A stretch of 64,000 bases of DNA from Meandrina meandrites (lineage: Eukaryota > Cnidaria > Anthozoa > Scleractinia > Meandrinidae): positions 620,001 through 684,000 of the forward strand of contig OY855915.1 in assembly GCA_963693305.1 (NCBI GenBank), given 5' to 3'. Shown one piece after another: positions 12,545-22,374 of this stretch. Position 1 is the stretch's first letter, and each line of letters opens with the position of its first letter. The notes beneath the pieces are model-generated. The model saw only the letters and a program-made list of their open reading frames with translations, was not told the DNA's origin and did no database searches. Position numbers and translations under genes: made by a program.

Positions 12545-15500
12545 TTAATGGTTTATTAAGAGTGTATCCATGTACATGGCTCTTTACCTGTTAACTAACT
12601 GAAGCCTTGCTAAAATCTATCAAAAATGACAAATTCATAGGATACAAGATTGGTGCAGCCCGGGCTCCAGCGGATTCCACAAACTTGACGTAGGCAGCGA
12701 CAATGTGTTGGTAACCGAGGTACGCAAATGTTCCAGAGGACTCTTGAGTCACGATCCCTTATTTGAGAAAGTCGATACAATCAAGAAAAAAACATTTTTG
12801 CATGCAGTTTTAACGCAACTTGAAAAAATTCCATCTGTCTCATGATACCTTATTTTAAAGAGTCGATCAAATCAAGAAAGGTTGCAAATGAGAAGGTTAA
12901 AAATGTCTGGCTTTAACGGAATAAAAAAAAAATGGGATGTCGGTACAGAGTGATGCTCTCCAGCTGTTGGTCCTAGATGCGGGCTGGAAACGGGAGAAAG
13001 GAACAAATGATACAGAATTTTCCGACGGTTCGTACCAACCGGAAGGAAAGGAATACCTTAAAATCTAGTCCATATTTCCCGAAAAGATTTTCCGGAAAAT
13101 TACTTTACTTTTCCATTTGCTTTCCAACCGAAATTTCCAGAATGTCTGGTTAAATGGTAAGCATCTTCCGTTTATAGACCTAAATCCGGCATTCCTAAAC
13201 CGTTTATTATCAGCGATTCGCACCTCAGCATTAATTTCCACGGCTTGAGATTTGTCACATGACCAAAACAATTGAACAGTTTGGTGACCCAAAGTAGTAA
13301 AATGTTGGTTGACCCGTTTCTATAAAGACTTCAAAATTGTGACTTAATTTTCTGGTATTACTCTTTGACTTTCACAGTTTCAATGTTAGAACACTTTCAC
13401 CATTTAATGTATATGTTGTGGTTTAAATTTATTTTGATTTAAAATTATTCAAACCAGTTTGATTTTTATTTCCCTTTGTTTCAGATTATAACAACGAGAC
13501 AATAAAAACTAAAAATCAAACCGGTTTGAAAACTAAAAAAAAAGACAAATTTAAACCACAAAATAATTTATTCGCTATACCAAATAGGCTGTGTTCACAC
13601 TCGCTCTAAAGCCATCATAATTGTACGATTGTAGCTTATAGATATAACCATTTTCCTTATCTTTGAGCTAACTTTAACTACCTAATATTGTTATCTAGAG
13701 ATAAAGAGGTTTAGTTATTTCAATAAAACCATTTAGTATATACCACACAAGTGAATATTGCTTTCCGCGCGCGCTGATTGGTTAAGTCAGAGGTGATTAG
13801 CAAAGCACTATTCACCTCCTAGCAGCCGAAGAGAATTAAAATGACTTTGCACGTCGCTTTGGGTACCGAAAGTAATATTTTGGTCTACTAGTTATTCAAC
13901 TTACAATTGCGTGGTATATGCTAAAACAATTATTTACCTCAGTGTCGGCGAAAGTGGTGGATATTTACCTCAACTTTGGTGAATAATTGTTAAATAATTA
14001 ACAAGGCTGTACTGACCTATGATTGGACGGTTCGTTTTCACCACGCCTTCAGGGATCGAATAACGCTGCTTTTCTTCATGGGGTTCAACTGTTACAACAA
14101 ATTGAAAAGCAATTGTTACTAAAATTCCAAAAGCTAGTGTCAACTTTAATCAGAAGGAATGGTCATGTTGCCTTCTCTAGAGAAAAATCCTTCGTGAGTT
14201 CCTTTTGATATGCTCTTTCATTAAACGTTTCATCTACACTGTAAAAAATTGCAAAATTGCTTATTTCTAATTTTAGTACAATGTTCCGTGAGCAAATTAG
14301 TAAGTTAATATGCAAACGTTGGGGGAGGGATTATATTCGGGGGGCTTGTTACCGCAACCTTCTTTCATTATAGTGGGGGAAGGGGCTTACAAGTGGGTAG
14401 GGGAGGGGAAGGGATTATAACCGAATTTTACAGCTTCTATTTTGTTGTCAACAAGAAGTCAAATGATCAAGAGCAAAAAATAAAAGTCGAAGCTAAAATG
14501 CCTGAGCACAGGTAGTATCCAGGTCGATGCTGTGAAGCGTGAAATATGCATAAAAAGACATTTGTTGGGAACTAGTCACGAGACCCATCCCGGTCCTGGA
14601 TCCGGGACATAGATTATGTATGTAGAAAGATCGTGGCTCATCCTCGGTGTAAGAACCTGTGAAATTCACCGGTGACGTAAAACAAAGAACGAACAATACA
14701 ACAAAGAGCTGGCAAACAAAGATAGAGAAGGAAAACAATAGCTCCAAAACAAAGAAAAATATCACAGGTTCTAACACCGGGGTATACCCAAGATCGCACA
14801 TGGCAGAAATACAGTTTTCTCTTGCCGTTTATACTTCGTCTGTTCCTTGCTTCTCGTGATAAAAAGCGCCAGACTCATTTATCGCTGCCGCTTTGCTGCT
14901 TCTGAAAGTTTGCCATAGAATAACATATGCTTACAAGAAACGAAGCTCGTTCTTCAAAGAAAGAGTCACGAAACGGCATGAAAGCACAAACATGATGACA
15001 TAATGTTTTGAATGCGTTTCGTGGATAATTGTATCCAAACCAGTATCACAGAACTTATTAAGGCTATTAGCGGAGCTCCTGCGCGCGAAGCGCGCCAGCG
15101 GAGCACCATGGGTAATAATTTTTGGTAAACCCATGAGGCTGAGAAAATTTGGTGCGTAAGGCCGCACGCCCGTACAGACTCTCGGGGAGGGGGAGTGGAG
15201 TCCTAACGCAGCCCGACCGTGAGTGGGGGGAGGAGAATAGCCTGAGGGAGATGGGAGCAGATAAATGCCATCTCTACTAAACAGGGCTTACAACTTTGAC
15301 ATCCATGTTATGGTCAATTGACAGTTGTCAAAACAAGATATCCGCTGACCAGTATCACGTGGTCATATCGCGGGCTCACATGTGGAGCTCATCGAGGTCA
15401 CGTGTTTTTGTGAAGTTGACCGCTGACCAGATGATGGTTTTCTAGTTGATCGCAGGCTCAAGTCCTACTTTTTTTACAATTTTTTTTTATCATCACCTTA

Positions 15501-17248
15501 ATTCAGATTTAAATACAGGGCAAAGTTAATAACCGAGGAGCTCAGCTTTTATTCTTGGCTATATCCAGTTTTTTCTCATGTTAAAAAAAATGATCTGGAC
15601 ATTTCATTTCAACTTAAACGAAGTGATTGTATGAAAAGGCGGTAAACTCGTTTGCACGTTGTCCACTGCTAAATGGAAAGACGGGAAGAAAGCGTGCTGG
15701 AGGACATAGATTTTTGTGAATGTTTCTCGCTTTATTTACTTATCTACAGCATGGAAACTTATGCCAAGTGATTTAGGATAACTTCTTAACGGGAAGATCC
15801 GAAATAATTGTTGACCTGAACATGATATATCAGAATACGAGTCAAAAACAGCGAGAGTTTAAGCACTCTCTTCGGTTCCTGCGGCTGAACAAGACTGGAA
15901 AATTAACTGAGCTAATGTAAAAGTGTGCTCAGAACCGGTCAAGTTGACTGAAGTGACGGATAAAAGACTGTTAAAAGCTACACCGAAAGGAAGAAAGATA
16001 TTGATCTTCGCTGATAATTCATATTATGTATATGTCCGTTGTGTGAGATTATTACGAACATTGGACGAAACTACCGTTTTCGTTGCTTGGTCTCCGATGT
16101 TATTTGGCTGGTTTGAAAGCTTTGCCCTGCAGAATTTACAAGCCTTCTCAAAATATGAGGTAACAATCGTAAATATAAACATTTTGTTATGAGAATCTGT
16201 TTATACTTCATTTATGAGCGAATTCGATGTTGTGTAGGTTTTCAGATCTTCCCGTCAATTATAAGCTTAAATTTCGTTAAAACGGCTGCTTTAAAACCTC
16301 TTAGAATTAATCACTTTTGTACACTTTTGCCTATTAAATGTTTCGCTTCAAATATTGTGTTTTTTTAGTTAGCGGAGTTAACTTTGAGATTCATCGTTGG
16401 ATTTTGAAAAGAATATTCAATTATTGAGCTACACGGATCAAAAACATGATTTCGCGCGCTGCATCCCGCAAACAAATCAAAGCAAAAAACGAGTACACCT
16501 TCGGCAACGATACTTTACACCAACGATTAAACGATTTATTATCCAACTGCTCTATTTCACTCGCTTGCATTTTTGTCATTTTGGTGAGCGTGTTGAAATC
16601 TCGTACCCGTGATAAAATTTTAGATTCATAAACTAGTATTTACGCCGGTAAGCTTATTAGACAGCGACCACCACTTCGTAAATCACAATCTGTCACAATT
16701 CTTACACAAAAAACTGCTTAAAATGACTTAAACCGGCTCCCAATGAATTTGCTGAGTTAGTTTTTCCGCTGTGATTTTCTTTGTTGTGGCGTGAGTTCAT
16801 TTTGTTTAGCCGCGAGTTCACTTTGTTCAGTGCCTTGAGTTAATCTTTTTGACTTGAGTTGAACTTTTTGCCTTGACTGTTTTGAAGTAAATCAAAACAA
16901 ATTTCTTCGCCTTCATCAAGGTCCTTTTTACATTGAATAGCCCTTAGAGTTATGAAAAATTTGATGTGTGCGCCTACGTGCGTACGTGCATGAGGAACCC
17001 AATAAAGTGCAGCGACATGTACCTATATTTTGGGAAACAGTGCAAACTCGAGCAAAAGAATAATAAATAGGAGCTCCGCTTTTGGGCCTGCTTAAATCTA
17101 TATATTATCCTGTTGTTCAACTGTTAAAAGAGGCAATTAAACATGAAACAAAGTGGATTCTGAAAATTTATGTGCATTGAATGTTTTTGAACTTACCCCC
17201 AATGCAAAGCAAAAATACGACAAAGGACAGGACCAAAACAATCTTCAT
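1337..17248 (-). CDS. GGH: Gamma-glutamyl hydrolase (peptidase C26), 3' end outside window
   Basis: Removes gamma-linked glutamates from folylpoly-gamma-glutamates; the family acts in lysosomes or is secreted. Minus-strand exons, by splice site and phase: 17248-17197 (signal peptide), 14088-14017, 12757 to 12646 or 12588, 9470-9386, 7945-7777, 4599-4493, 1430-1337. Family motifs appear in the expected order: NRPIIG split across the second and third exons, then IVTQESSG, YVKFVESAGAR, VILPGG, the nucleophile region IWGECLGFE with its Cys, YNNHLRGITPE, and FISTMEG. Intron phases are 1, 1, 2, 0, 1, 0 and agree at all joins except the 12.6 kb exon, which needs either an early donor or a frameshift. 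The final exon, expected to carry the YGVQWHPE-type motif with the catalytic His, is not found on this strand down to base 1 and is presumably outside. The first-exon assignment rests on phase and position only. Confidence 0.85.
2142..2172. repeat. (TTAA)n microsatellite
   Basis: Seven to eight perfect AATT/TTAA units in a row. Confidence 0.9.
2200..2690 (+). pseudogene. BEL/Pao retrotransposon pol fragment (A17/RNase H connection)
   Basis: Translated pieces in successive frames match the Pao-type pol region: LEDLPVERTLGVEWD, then SMYDPLEFVAPVILP, then GWDEEISDADSSLWQGW, then INVNVQLHHFSDASEYGYGA, then HCSFVLRKSRVTPLK. At least three frame changes and stops separate them, so this is a dead fragment with no LTR recognised nearby. 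It lies inside the last visible GGH intron, on the opposite strand. Confidence 0.85.
3117..3141. repeat. Poly-G tract
   Basis: A run of more than 20 G residues. A C-rich stretch at 3240-3262 follows about 100 bp downstream, so the pair may fold back or mark the ends of a repeat. Confidence 0.85.
4493..4599 (-). CDS. GGH: GGH exon 6 (YNNHLRGITPE region)
   Basis: The acceptor is TTTTTCCAG and the donor is GTAAGC. The exon is phase 1 in and phase 0 out, 107 nt. It encodes DYDSTKLLGSAPDHIVKY followed by YISYNNHLRGITPE, the conserved NNH-x-x-x-GI-TPE segment of the family. Confidence 0.85.
4981..6290. mobile_element. 1.3 kb TIR element with internal foldbacks
   Basis: A perfect 22-bp inverted repeat (core GGGGAATATTTAACAATT) bounds 4981 and 6290. 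Each end carries a further foldback. The left one contains TAAATATCCACCACTTTC, and the right one pairs TTGGATACGAGTGG with CCACCTCGTATCCAA. No transposase-like frame was seen. A related copy in reverse orientation lies at 13.73-14.0 kb and a cousin at 49.95-50.23 kb. Confidence 0.65.
6861..6893 (-). ncRNA. Hammerhead-ribozyme-like motif, copy 1
   Basis: On the minus strand the order is CTGAAGA, then a hairpin GGC-AGCATT-GCC, then GAAA, then CGTC, then GGGAAAA. CTGANGA and GAAA are the conserved hammerhead core strands. GTC is an allowed NUH cleavage triplet. A CTTTT/AAAAG pairing can extend stem I. Activity is inferred, not shown. Confidence 0.45.
7777..7945 (-). CDS. GGH: GGH exon 5 with nucleophile Cys
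   Basis: The acceptor is TTTTTTACCAG and the donor is GTAAAG. The exon is phase 0 in and phase 1 out, 169 nt. It encodes VFPIWGECLGFELIAIL, where the Cys of WGECLGFE is the class I glutamine amidotransferase-like nucleophile of peptidase C26. An open frame continues past the donor but loses family similarity there. Confidence 0.88.
8150..8398 (+). mobile_element. tRNA-derived SINE
   Basis: It starts with a tRNA-like head (GGCCTAACAATTAGTGCGC and CCGGGTTCTATGGG as A- and B-box relatives). A body follows with CCACCCAGGTATATAAATGG and CCCTGCGATGGACTAGTATC. This body layout is familiar from SINEs widely dispersed in marine invertebrate genomes. Confidence 0.75.
8570..8860 (+). repeat. Probable non-LTR retrotransposon 3' tail
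   Basis: AT-rich sequence ending in GAGACCAATAAAGTTGATAG after a TTTTATACGTAAAAATATAT stretch. This resembles the 3' UTR of LINE-type elements, but no reverse transcriptase frame is present, so the call is tentative. Confidence 0.35.
9386..9470 (-). CDS. GGH: GGH exon 4 (LPGG motif)
   Basis: The acceptor is TTGTGTTAG and the donor is GTTTGT, a weak donor. The exon is phase 2 in and phase 0 out, 85 nt. It encodes VILPGGHVKLNQSGY then GKKLLELAMK, matching the family segment around FPGGG and the following helix. Confidence 0.82.
10975..11110 (-). repeat. Dispersed repeat with (CAA)n end, copy 1
   Basis: ACAACAACAACAACAT followed by TTTATTACCC and later CTGGCAACCCGAAATAACC. The same order recurs at 56926-57060, so this is a dispersed element read from its tail, probably non-LTR. 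Confidence 0.5.
12128..12196. repeat. Long inverted repeat (29-bp arms, one mismatch)
   Basis: Arms 12128-12156 and 12168-12196, containing CGAAATAAAAGTAACTTGA, with an 11-nt loop. One mismatch in 29 bp. It is probably a small foldback element. Confidence 0.75.
12474..12543. repeat. (TAA)n microsatellite
   Basis: About 23 nearly perfect TAA units. An AATAAAG precedes it, so it may be the tail of a retroposed sequence. Confidence 0.9.
12588..12757 (-). CDS. GGH: GGH exon 3, possibly frameshifted
   Basis: The acceptor is CTCAAATAAG. The exon begins in phase 1 so that it completes the split Gly of NRPIIG. It encodes IVTQESSGTFAYLGYQ, then HIVAAYVKFVESAGARAAP, clear family sequence. The end is uncertain. 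A donor at 12645/12644 (GTATCC) gives phase 2 and joins exon 4 in frame, but drops about 19 family residues. A better donor after 12588 (ACAG then GTAAAG) keeps them, but the frame must shift by one near a T-run at about 12.61 kb. Confidence 0.78.
13415..13563. repeat. Foldback element with TTTAAA-rich arms
   Basis: TTGTGGTTTAAATTT at the left end and AAATTTAAACCACAA at the right, with an inner pair CAAACCAGTTTGATTTTTA and AAAATCAAACCGGTTTG. It forms a nearly complete hairpin of about 150 bp. Confidence 0.65.
13732..14000 (-). mobile_element. Reverse-orientation copy of the GTATATACCACACAAG element
   Basis: The sequence matches the left part of the 4.98-5.29 kb element in reverse complement: TATACCACACAAGTGAAT at one end and GGTGAATAATTGTTAAAT at the other, with GGTGGATATTTACC between. 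It sits immediately upstream of the donor side of GGH exon 2. Confidence 0.6.
14017..14088 (-). CDS. GGH: GGH exon 2 (NRPIIG)
   Basis: The acceptor is TTTGTTGTAACAG and the donor is GTCAGT. The exon is phase 1 in and phase 1 out, 72 nt. It encodes VEPHEEKQRYSIPEG then VVKTNRPIIG, the mature N-terminus of a GGH. Its position between the signal-peptide exon and exon 3, with matching phases, supports the model. Confidence 0.82.
14320..14440. repeat. Degenerate copy of the TATAACCGGAATTTTACG repeat family
   Basis: G-rich stretches end in GGGATTATAACCGAATTTTAC, the same end as the elements at 47.99-48.33 and 51.89-52.40 kb. Confidence 0.45.
15040..15190. repeat. GC-rich dispersed motif
   Basis: It contains CTGCGCGCGAAGCGCGCCAG followed by GGAGCACCATGGG. 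The open frame on the minus strand (15167-14931) looks like translated repeat, not a gene. The identification is weak. Confidence 0.3.
17197..17248 (-). CDS. Signal-peptide first exon, assigned to GGH
   Basis: The exon begins ATGAAGATT and encodes MKIVLVLSFVVFLLCIG, a classical hydrophobic leader. It ends in a phase-1 GTAAGT donor, the phase needed by the 14.0 kb exon. No nearer start exon was found. Its leader and upstream region closely resemble the first exons at 17.9, 55.6 and 61.5 kb. Confidence 0.72.
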
Positions 17249-17340
17249 TGTTCACAAGTTCTTTGAATTCTTCGAAACTCTTTTTTAACTGCCAACTGGA
17301 ACTCCTGTGATAATCAGAAGACGCTTGTGTCTCCAGTGAT

Positions 17341-17475
17341 ATCGTCTGAAGCTTTTATTGGCTCACTAGATAAATTATAAATATCGACTGAGTGGGTCAC
17401 TGCATTTTACTTGCCTTCTATTCCTTTGTCGTATATTAAAGCCAATCATCTGCTTTCGGCGTGACGAACCCCATT
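17341..17475 (-). promoter_or_regulatory. Probable promoter of the 17.2 kb leader exon
   Basis: About 200 bp upstream of the ATG sits GATGATTGGCTTTA (17439-17452) followed by an AT-rich box. About 110 bp upstream sits a CCAAT box within AGTGAGCCAATAAAAGC (about 17.35-17.37 kb). The same two elements occur at similar distances before the 61.5 kb leader exon. Promoter function is inferred from this conservation and position. Confidence 0.5.
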
Positions 17476-17858
17476 AAGTGGTAACAATTTGTGATCTATG
17501 TCCTAAGAAAACCGCCATAATTAATTCAGTTCCATTAGCGAAGAGGTACTTCGCGAAATGAACAACTTCGAGTGGGTTAATGCCTTTAGCTTGTATTCTA
17601 TTCTTTTGCCATAAGTGCTGTAAAAAAGACTAGTGTGAAGGTAGACGAAAAATTATAAATCTTCATTGCTGTCGACTTACTTTAATTATTGCCATAGAAT
17701 ATTGTATGCTTACAATAAACCAAATGTAAGTTTATCCAGTCCGGTATAAGCGCTTATAAATATGGAATGAAGAAAATAAAACAAAGAAAAACGAAGACGA
17801 CCAATTCATTATAAAGTTGATTTTGGTATTTACACACCATTAATGCATTTAAACTCAC

Positions 17859-17910
17859 CTACTGTGCTAAGCACCGATACGACAAAGGACAAGATCACAA
17901 GAATCTTCAT
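17859..17910 (-). CDS. Second signal-peptide first exon (alternative or duplicate)
   Basis: This 52-nt exon encodes MKILVILSFVVSVLSTV and ends in a phase-1 GTGAGT donor. It lies 0.66 kb upstream of the 17.2 kb leader exon on the same strand. It could be an alternative first exon of GGH or the remnant of a duplicated gene whose later exons are lost; no other downstream exon was found. Confidence 0.65.
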
Positions 17911-17924
17911 AACTTCTTCATTAC

Positions 17925-18060
17925 CTCGAGTGGGTTAATGTATTTAACTTGTGTATTATTCTTTTGTCATATAATATAAACCAGTCATTTGCCTTGTTCT
18001 ATTTAGCGTGGCGAATCCCTTTTAAGTTCCAATGCGCTGGCAAGCAATCGGCTGAAAAAA
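17925..18060 (-). promoter_or_regulatory. Homologous upstream region of the 17.9 kb leader exon
   Basis: The sequence resembles the 17.4 kb promoter region and the plus-strand sequence at 20.93-21.06 kb: a TGGTTTATATTATATGACAA box followed by a short AT-rich stretch and an ACCCACTCGAG motif. The box is only about 75 bp from the ATG, closer than in the other copies. Confidence 0.4.
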
Positions 18061-19026
18061 AAAGCAAACAAACATGGTAACTGGTAAAAAGTTCATTATT
18101 TAGTCATCTATGTTCTGATATGTTTTTTCTCCTTTAATTATCATGGTACCATTAGCAAAGCTATACTTTCCCTTGTGCTGGACTGTTCTCTTCGCCGGCA
18201 GCAGTCAGACGAATTGTCCCACTTAGTGGTAGATGCATTTCACAACTATAATGTAGTTCCATTAAGGAAGCTAACTTGTGTTGAGTAGCTAGAGATAAAT
18301 GCGTTGCTTTTAATGCCGCAGTGTCTTTGAAGAATAAAAATAAAAGAGATTGGCAGATCTCAGCTATCAGTTAAAATCATGTAGTTAACTCGTCATTTCT
18401 CAGGAACCGTCTATTTGGCCAAAAAAAGAGAGTTACGTAAAACACAAAAAGTGGCTTTCACAAAAGTAATGTATTGAGCGCAAATATATGAAATATGGCG
18501 GCCCTTTTTTAAAAACAAAATGAGTATACGGAACATGAAATTGAAAAACGAATAGGTTCGGATTTAAGCTAAATCGAGTAAGGAATCTAACCAAAGCGTA
18601 CTACATGTATTCGAGACAAATACTTGGAATATGGTTAATTAAGAATTGTGGATTGATGGTAAGAAATGAAAGCGACCAGATTATCTATCGGTAAAATAAA
18701 AACATTCATATAATAGCAAGGGAAATGAAACAGGTCATAAAATATGTGATTTTGGAGAGACAAAACGATTAATTTAATTTTCCTTGTCCACACTGATGTC
18801 CCAAACTACGCTTTTGTTACCCTAATAAACCAATTTGTATAGGTAATCACATGATGTTTTTTCTTTCTTTTTTTTTTAAACACAAAAGTCAATATTAACT
18901 TCAACTCATGGAAGCATTTCCTTTTGATAACCGTCAAGAGCCCTAAAAATTCAACCGTCCATCGTCAAAATCGGTAAAATTTAACGAAGATAAGCAAGGC
19001 TGATTGAACGGTTGGGAATATATTTT

Positions 19027-19064
19027 CCCAATATTTCGGAAGGCACGGCCTTCCTTCATCAGGG
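19027..19064 (-). ncRNA. Hammerhead-ribozyme-like motif, copy 2
   Basis: On the minus strand CTGATGA is followed by a perfect 7-bp hairpin GGAAGGC-CGT-GCCTTCC, then GAAA, TATT and GGGAAAA. The stem III step changes from C-G (copy 1) to U-A here, and ATT remains a valid NUH triplet. This covariation supports a conserved fold. Confidence 0.5.
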
Positions 19065-20240
19065 TGTTACAGAGAATGACTCTAAAAGTTAGACGTTACA
19101 AATTTGAAATATGGGACATGCACATTGGATGCGCGCGTATAATACAATTACATTTTGCAAGAAAATCTTTTTAGATATTTTTTTTAACCAAGTAAAAAAA
19201 AAAAGTTATTTACCGGCTTTGGGTCGGCAAATAACATATATCTACAGGTGGCCACATACATAGCTGTTTAACATTGTCGTTTCAGAAAATAGTTGACGAA
19301 GTGGATTACAAGCAGGAGTTTGAGACCAAATCATTTTTCATTTGAAATAAAAAGTTATATGATCTGAAAATATTAACAAATTTTCTTCTGGTTTACATGT
19401 CGATCTCTTTTATCAACATAAACAGTGAAAAGTCTTTCCAGGTTAATTCAAAGCACATGGTAGGTGACAGGTGTGGTTAAGTGTAAAAGGCTAAGTTTTT
19501 ATTTTTTTTGGAAACTATATTCATTTTCAGTTTAAATGTATTGTACTTCAATTTTAACCTTAGTGCAATTTGGGTATTTTCCTGTTTTATATTCATTGTC
19601 ATAAATCACCATACACGGCCATGGTCTGTAAGATTGTAGGCCATGGAAAATTATGGTCGATTTCTTTTATACAATAACATTGAAAATTTCCCGGCAAATA
19701 AGATGGAAAATTAGATCAGCGCTTTCGCGCGCGTGTGTAACAACTCGAATTAAGATCGCAGTTTTTCCACTTGAACACGTCGAATGTGTGGCAAATTTCG
19801 CCCCAAATGTTCATGTCGAGATTCAATAACTCGCCGAATTTTGATTTTGGAAAAGTGGCGAGAATTTCTCAAGTTTTCCAAAATTCACCTTACCTTGCCA
19901 TACAGGCTACGTCATATTTTCATGGTCTATACTCTCATCGACCATCAGCTGCCATAGCTCATGATCAATGAGTGGTCAAGAATTCTCTCAGTTATTGTAT
20001 AATACAGATTGTTTCAAAAGTGGATTCGACCTGGGAAACAATGTGAAACAAGATACCTTCGTTAAAGGAACTAAATTAGTTACAGTACATCTGTCACTAA
20101 ATGGGGCTGGTCGCTAAACTAAAACATGGACAAGAACTTGGGAAGTTATATTTTCTCTGATGGAACTAAGTTAACTAAAAGGAACAGGGGACCGAAATGC
20201 TCTTTTAGCAATTACATAGTCATGCATTTAATAAAAAATA

Positions 20241-20864
20241 TTGTTGTTTACCTGTGTTCTGGTGTCTTTTTTGGGTCGTTTTGAAGCGGTTTGAAAGAGA
20301 GCGAAGACGGTTTACAACGAGAGTATCGTCTAGTCTGTCGCGTCGCTCAGTAAATACGACGCGCTTATTATTAACTATTAACTTTGGCTGTTAAATTGAA
20401 ACCCAAGATTCTCCTCTGCGGAGAGTTAATAGTTAATGGTAATAGAAACTTGAGTTTATAATAATGGAAACTTGAGATGTAATACGTGCGTCTTATTATC
20501 CAACACTGCTTCGTAGAGTACAAATAACGCGCGAAACGAGTACAAATATCACACGATATTTGTACTCGTCTCATTCTCCCGACGGCGCGAAAGATTAAAA
20601 CCCTTGGCAAGTCAGAATTTTGGGGAAACGAAAACGTTGGATAATAAATCTCTTATTAGACATTTTAGTGTGTAGTATATCGCTGTAAATGTTTACTCAT
20701 CATTTGTATTTTGACTCGTAAAAAATACAGCGATACTTCACACTAAAATGTCTAATAAGATATATGTATTCACGAAGCGACGCGGCAGACCAGATGATAG
20801 GTAAACCGTCTTCGCTCTGAATCAAACCACTTCAAAAAGACACCGGACCACAGGCAAATAACAG
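20241..20864. mobile_element. TIR element with a nested second inverted repeat
   Basis: The outer arms (20241-20350 and about 20765-20864) share AGCGAAGACGGTTTAC, CTGGTGTCTTTTT-like and CGCGTCGCT segments in inverted order. Inside, a second inverted pair at about 20.65 and 20.75 kb shares CTTATTAGACATTTTAGTGT. No transposase was seen. Confidence 0.65.
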
Positions 20865-20924
20865 TAACATATTAGCACCAAGATTACGGTATGATGAATT
20901 TTTGACCACTTAATCGAGTTTTTC

Positions 20925-21440
20925 GCCTGTTTGCTTTCCAGCGCAATGGGACTTTTCAAGAAGTTCACCACACTACATCAGGAACAAGGCGAATGTTTGG
21001 TTTATATTATATGACAAAAGAATAGAATACAAGTTAAATGCATTAGCCCTCTCGAACGGTGGTTCATTATGCAAAGTACCGCTTCGTTAATGGAGTTCTT
21101 CGCGCCAAATAGATAACGAGGCAGATGATTGGCTTTTATAAACGACAGAAGAAATAGAAGGCAAGTAAAATGCATTAACCCACTCAGTCGATATTTAGAA
21201 TTGAAGCAATAAATGTTCAATAAGATATCGCTCTGTTTTATTTTCTTCATTTCCTATCTAGATAGGTATTTAATAAACTTTTATACCGGACTGGATACAC
21301 TTATCCACAAAACGAAGTAAAAACATCATGTCTTTTTTCTTTTGCTTTTAAACTGTTTCTTTCGAGCACAAATCTAAGTCCCGCCGACAGCCATGAAGTT
21401 TTATATTTTGAGACAAAAGGTCACACCGATTTCTTCTACC
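20925..21440 (+). repeat. Inverted duplicate of the GGH promoter region
   Basis: This plus-strand stretch matches minus-strand 18060-17400 in pieces: TGGTTTATATTATATGACAA (about 21.0 kb), GATGATTGGCTTTTATAAAC (21124), ACCCACTCAGTCGATATTTA (about 21.18 kb), ATACCGGACTGGATAC (about 21.29 kb) and TTCTACCTTCACACT (about 21.43 kb). The leader exon itself is missing where expected. It may be the promoter of the 22.4 kb exon or a relic. Confidence 0.6.
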
Positions 21441-22150
21441 TTCACACTCGTCTTTTCCTTTAGAGCAGAAATTTGGTTCTTAGTGGGCACTTTTTAAATT
21501 TTCAATTAAAACAATTTAAGTAAATCGACTATGAAAATAATCAAAATAAGATTACGACGTTTCGTAATCATCTTGACTCCATTATCAAGTAGAAATAAAG
21601 ATAACGGTCGAGTTTCGAATTTAAATACAAATAAAGGTGACAGAGTATGTTAGAATATTTAAAAGAACTGTTTCGCGGTAATTAGCGCTCACAGTGTCGG
21701 GGCGTGCTGCATTAAGTTTAAATAAATACTTTCGCACGTGTTGACTCTGACTGCGTGTTTAGTGCAGGTTTTCTTTCACGAATTAGTAGCATTTCATTTA
21801 CTAATGCTAATTCGCCGGAGCTAATTAATTAGCCGGAGTTTATATAAGTAGTTTAGTGTGCTCCATTTCAAATACTTGTAGACTTCAGCAGATGGCATAT
21901 CGCGTGGCAAGTTGTAAATCACTCAGGCTGCGCTACAATGGAGCACTTCTTAAAAATTTAGTTGCTCTGTATTAACGCAACCACCCCAAACGACAAGAAG
22001 GCAGGATGACCTGAAAATATAAATCCAATAGGGCTTCTCTTGAACAATGTTGTATGCAAACGTTTTCAGAGGTCCCCCCTCCCTTTCACTGTCGAACGCT
22101 TCGTGGTTAAGGATTGTCTCTACAATATGTGGAGAGTTCAACATAAGGAC

Positions 22151-22171
22151 GGGGGGGGGGGGGGGGGGGGG
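22151..22171. repeat. Poly-G tract
   Basis: About 20 consecutive G residues. Confidence 0.9.
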
Positions 22172-22374
22172 AGAAAACGAGAAAACGAATAAATTTGGAA
22201 ATCGTGAACTTTTGACGTTGGTTGTAGATGGGCTTGAATGAATTCCACAATAGATTGCGATTTAAATCCAATGTAACGCCGATTTTGGGCCGATATGAAG
22301 CCAGTGTATTATTTTGCTATATTTCAGCATTTGTTTATAATTAGAATCACGTTTCTTGTTTCAATTATTCCTAG

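Noticed and set aside
14931..15167. 78-residue minus-strand frame with RFARRSSANSL
   Set aside because: It is a translation of a GC-rich dispersed repeat, with no splice partners or domain.
17197..17248. Direct splicing of the 17.2 kb leader to the 12.76 kb GGH exon
   Set aside because: The phase fits, but the 14.0 kb exon supplies the conserved NRPIIG with matching phases on both sides, so it belongs between them.
21391..21500. ATGAAGTTTTATATT frame as a possible leader exon for the 22.4 kb Cys-rich exon
   Set aside because: It lacks a hydrophobic core and a phase-1 donor. Similarity to the 17.68 kb minus sequence is part of the wider inverted duplication.
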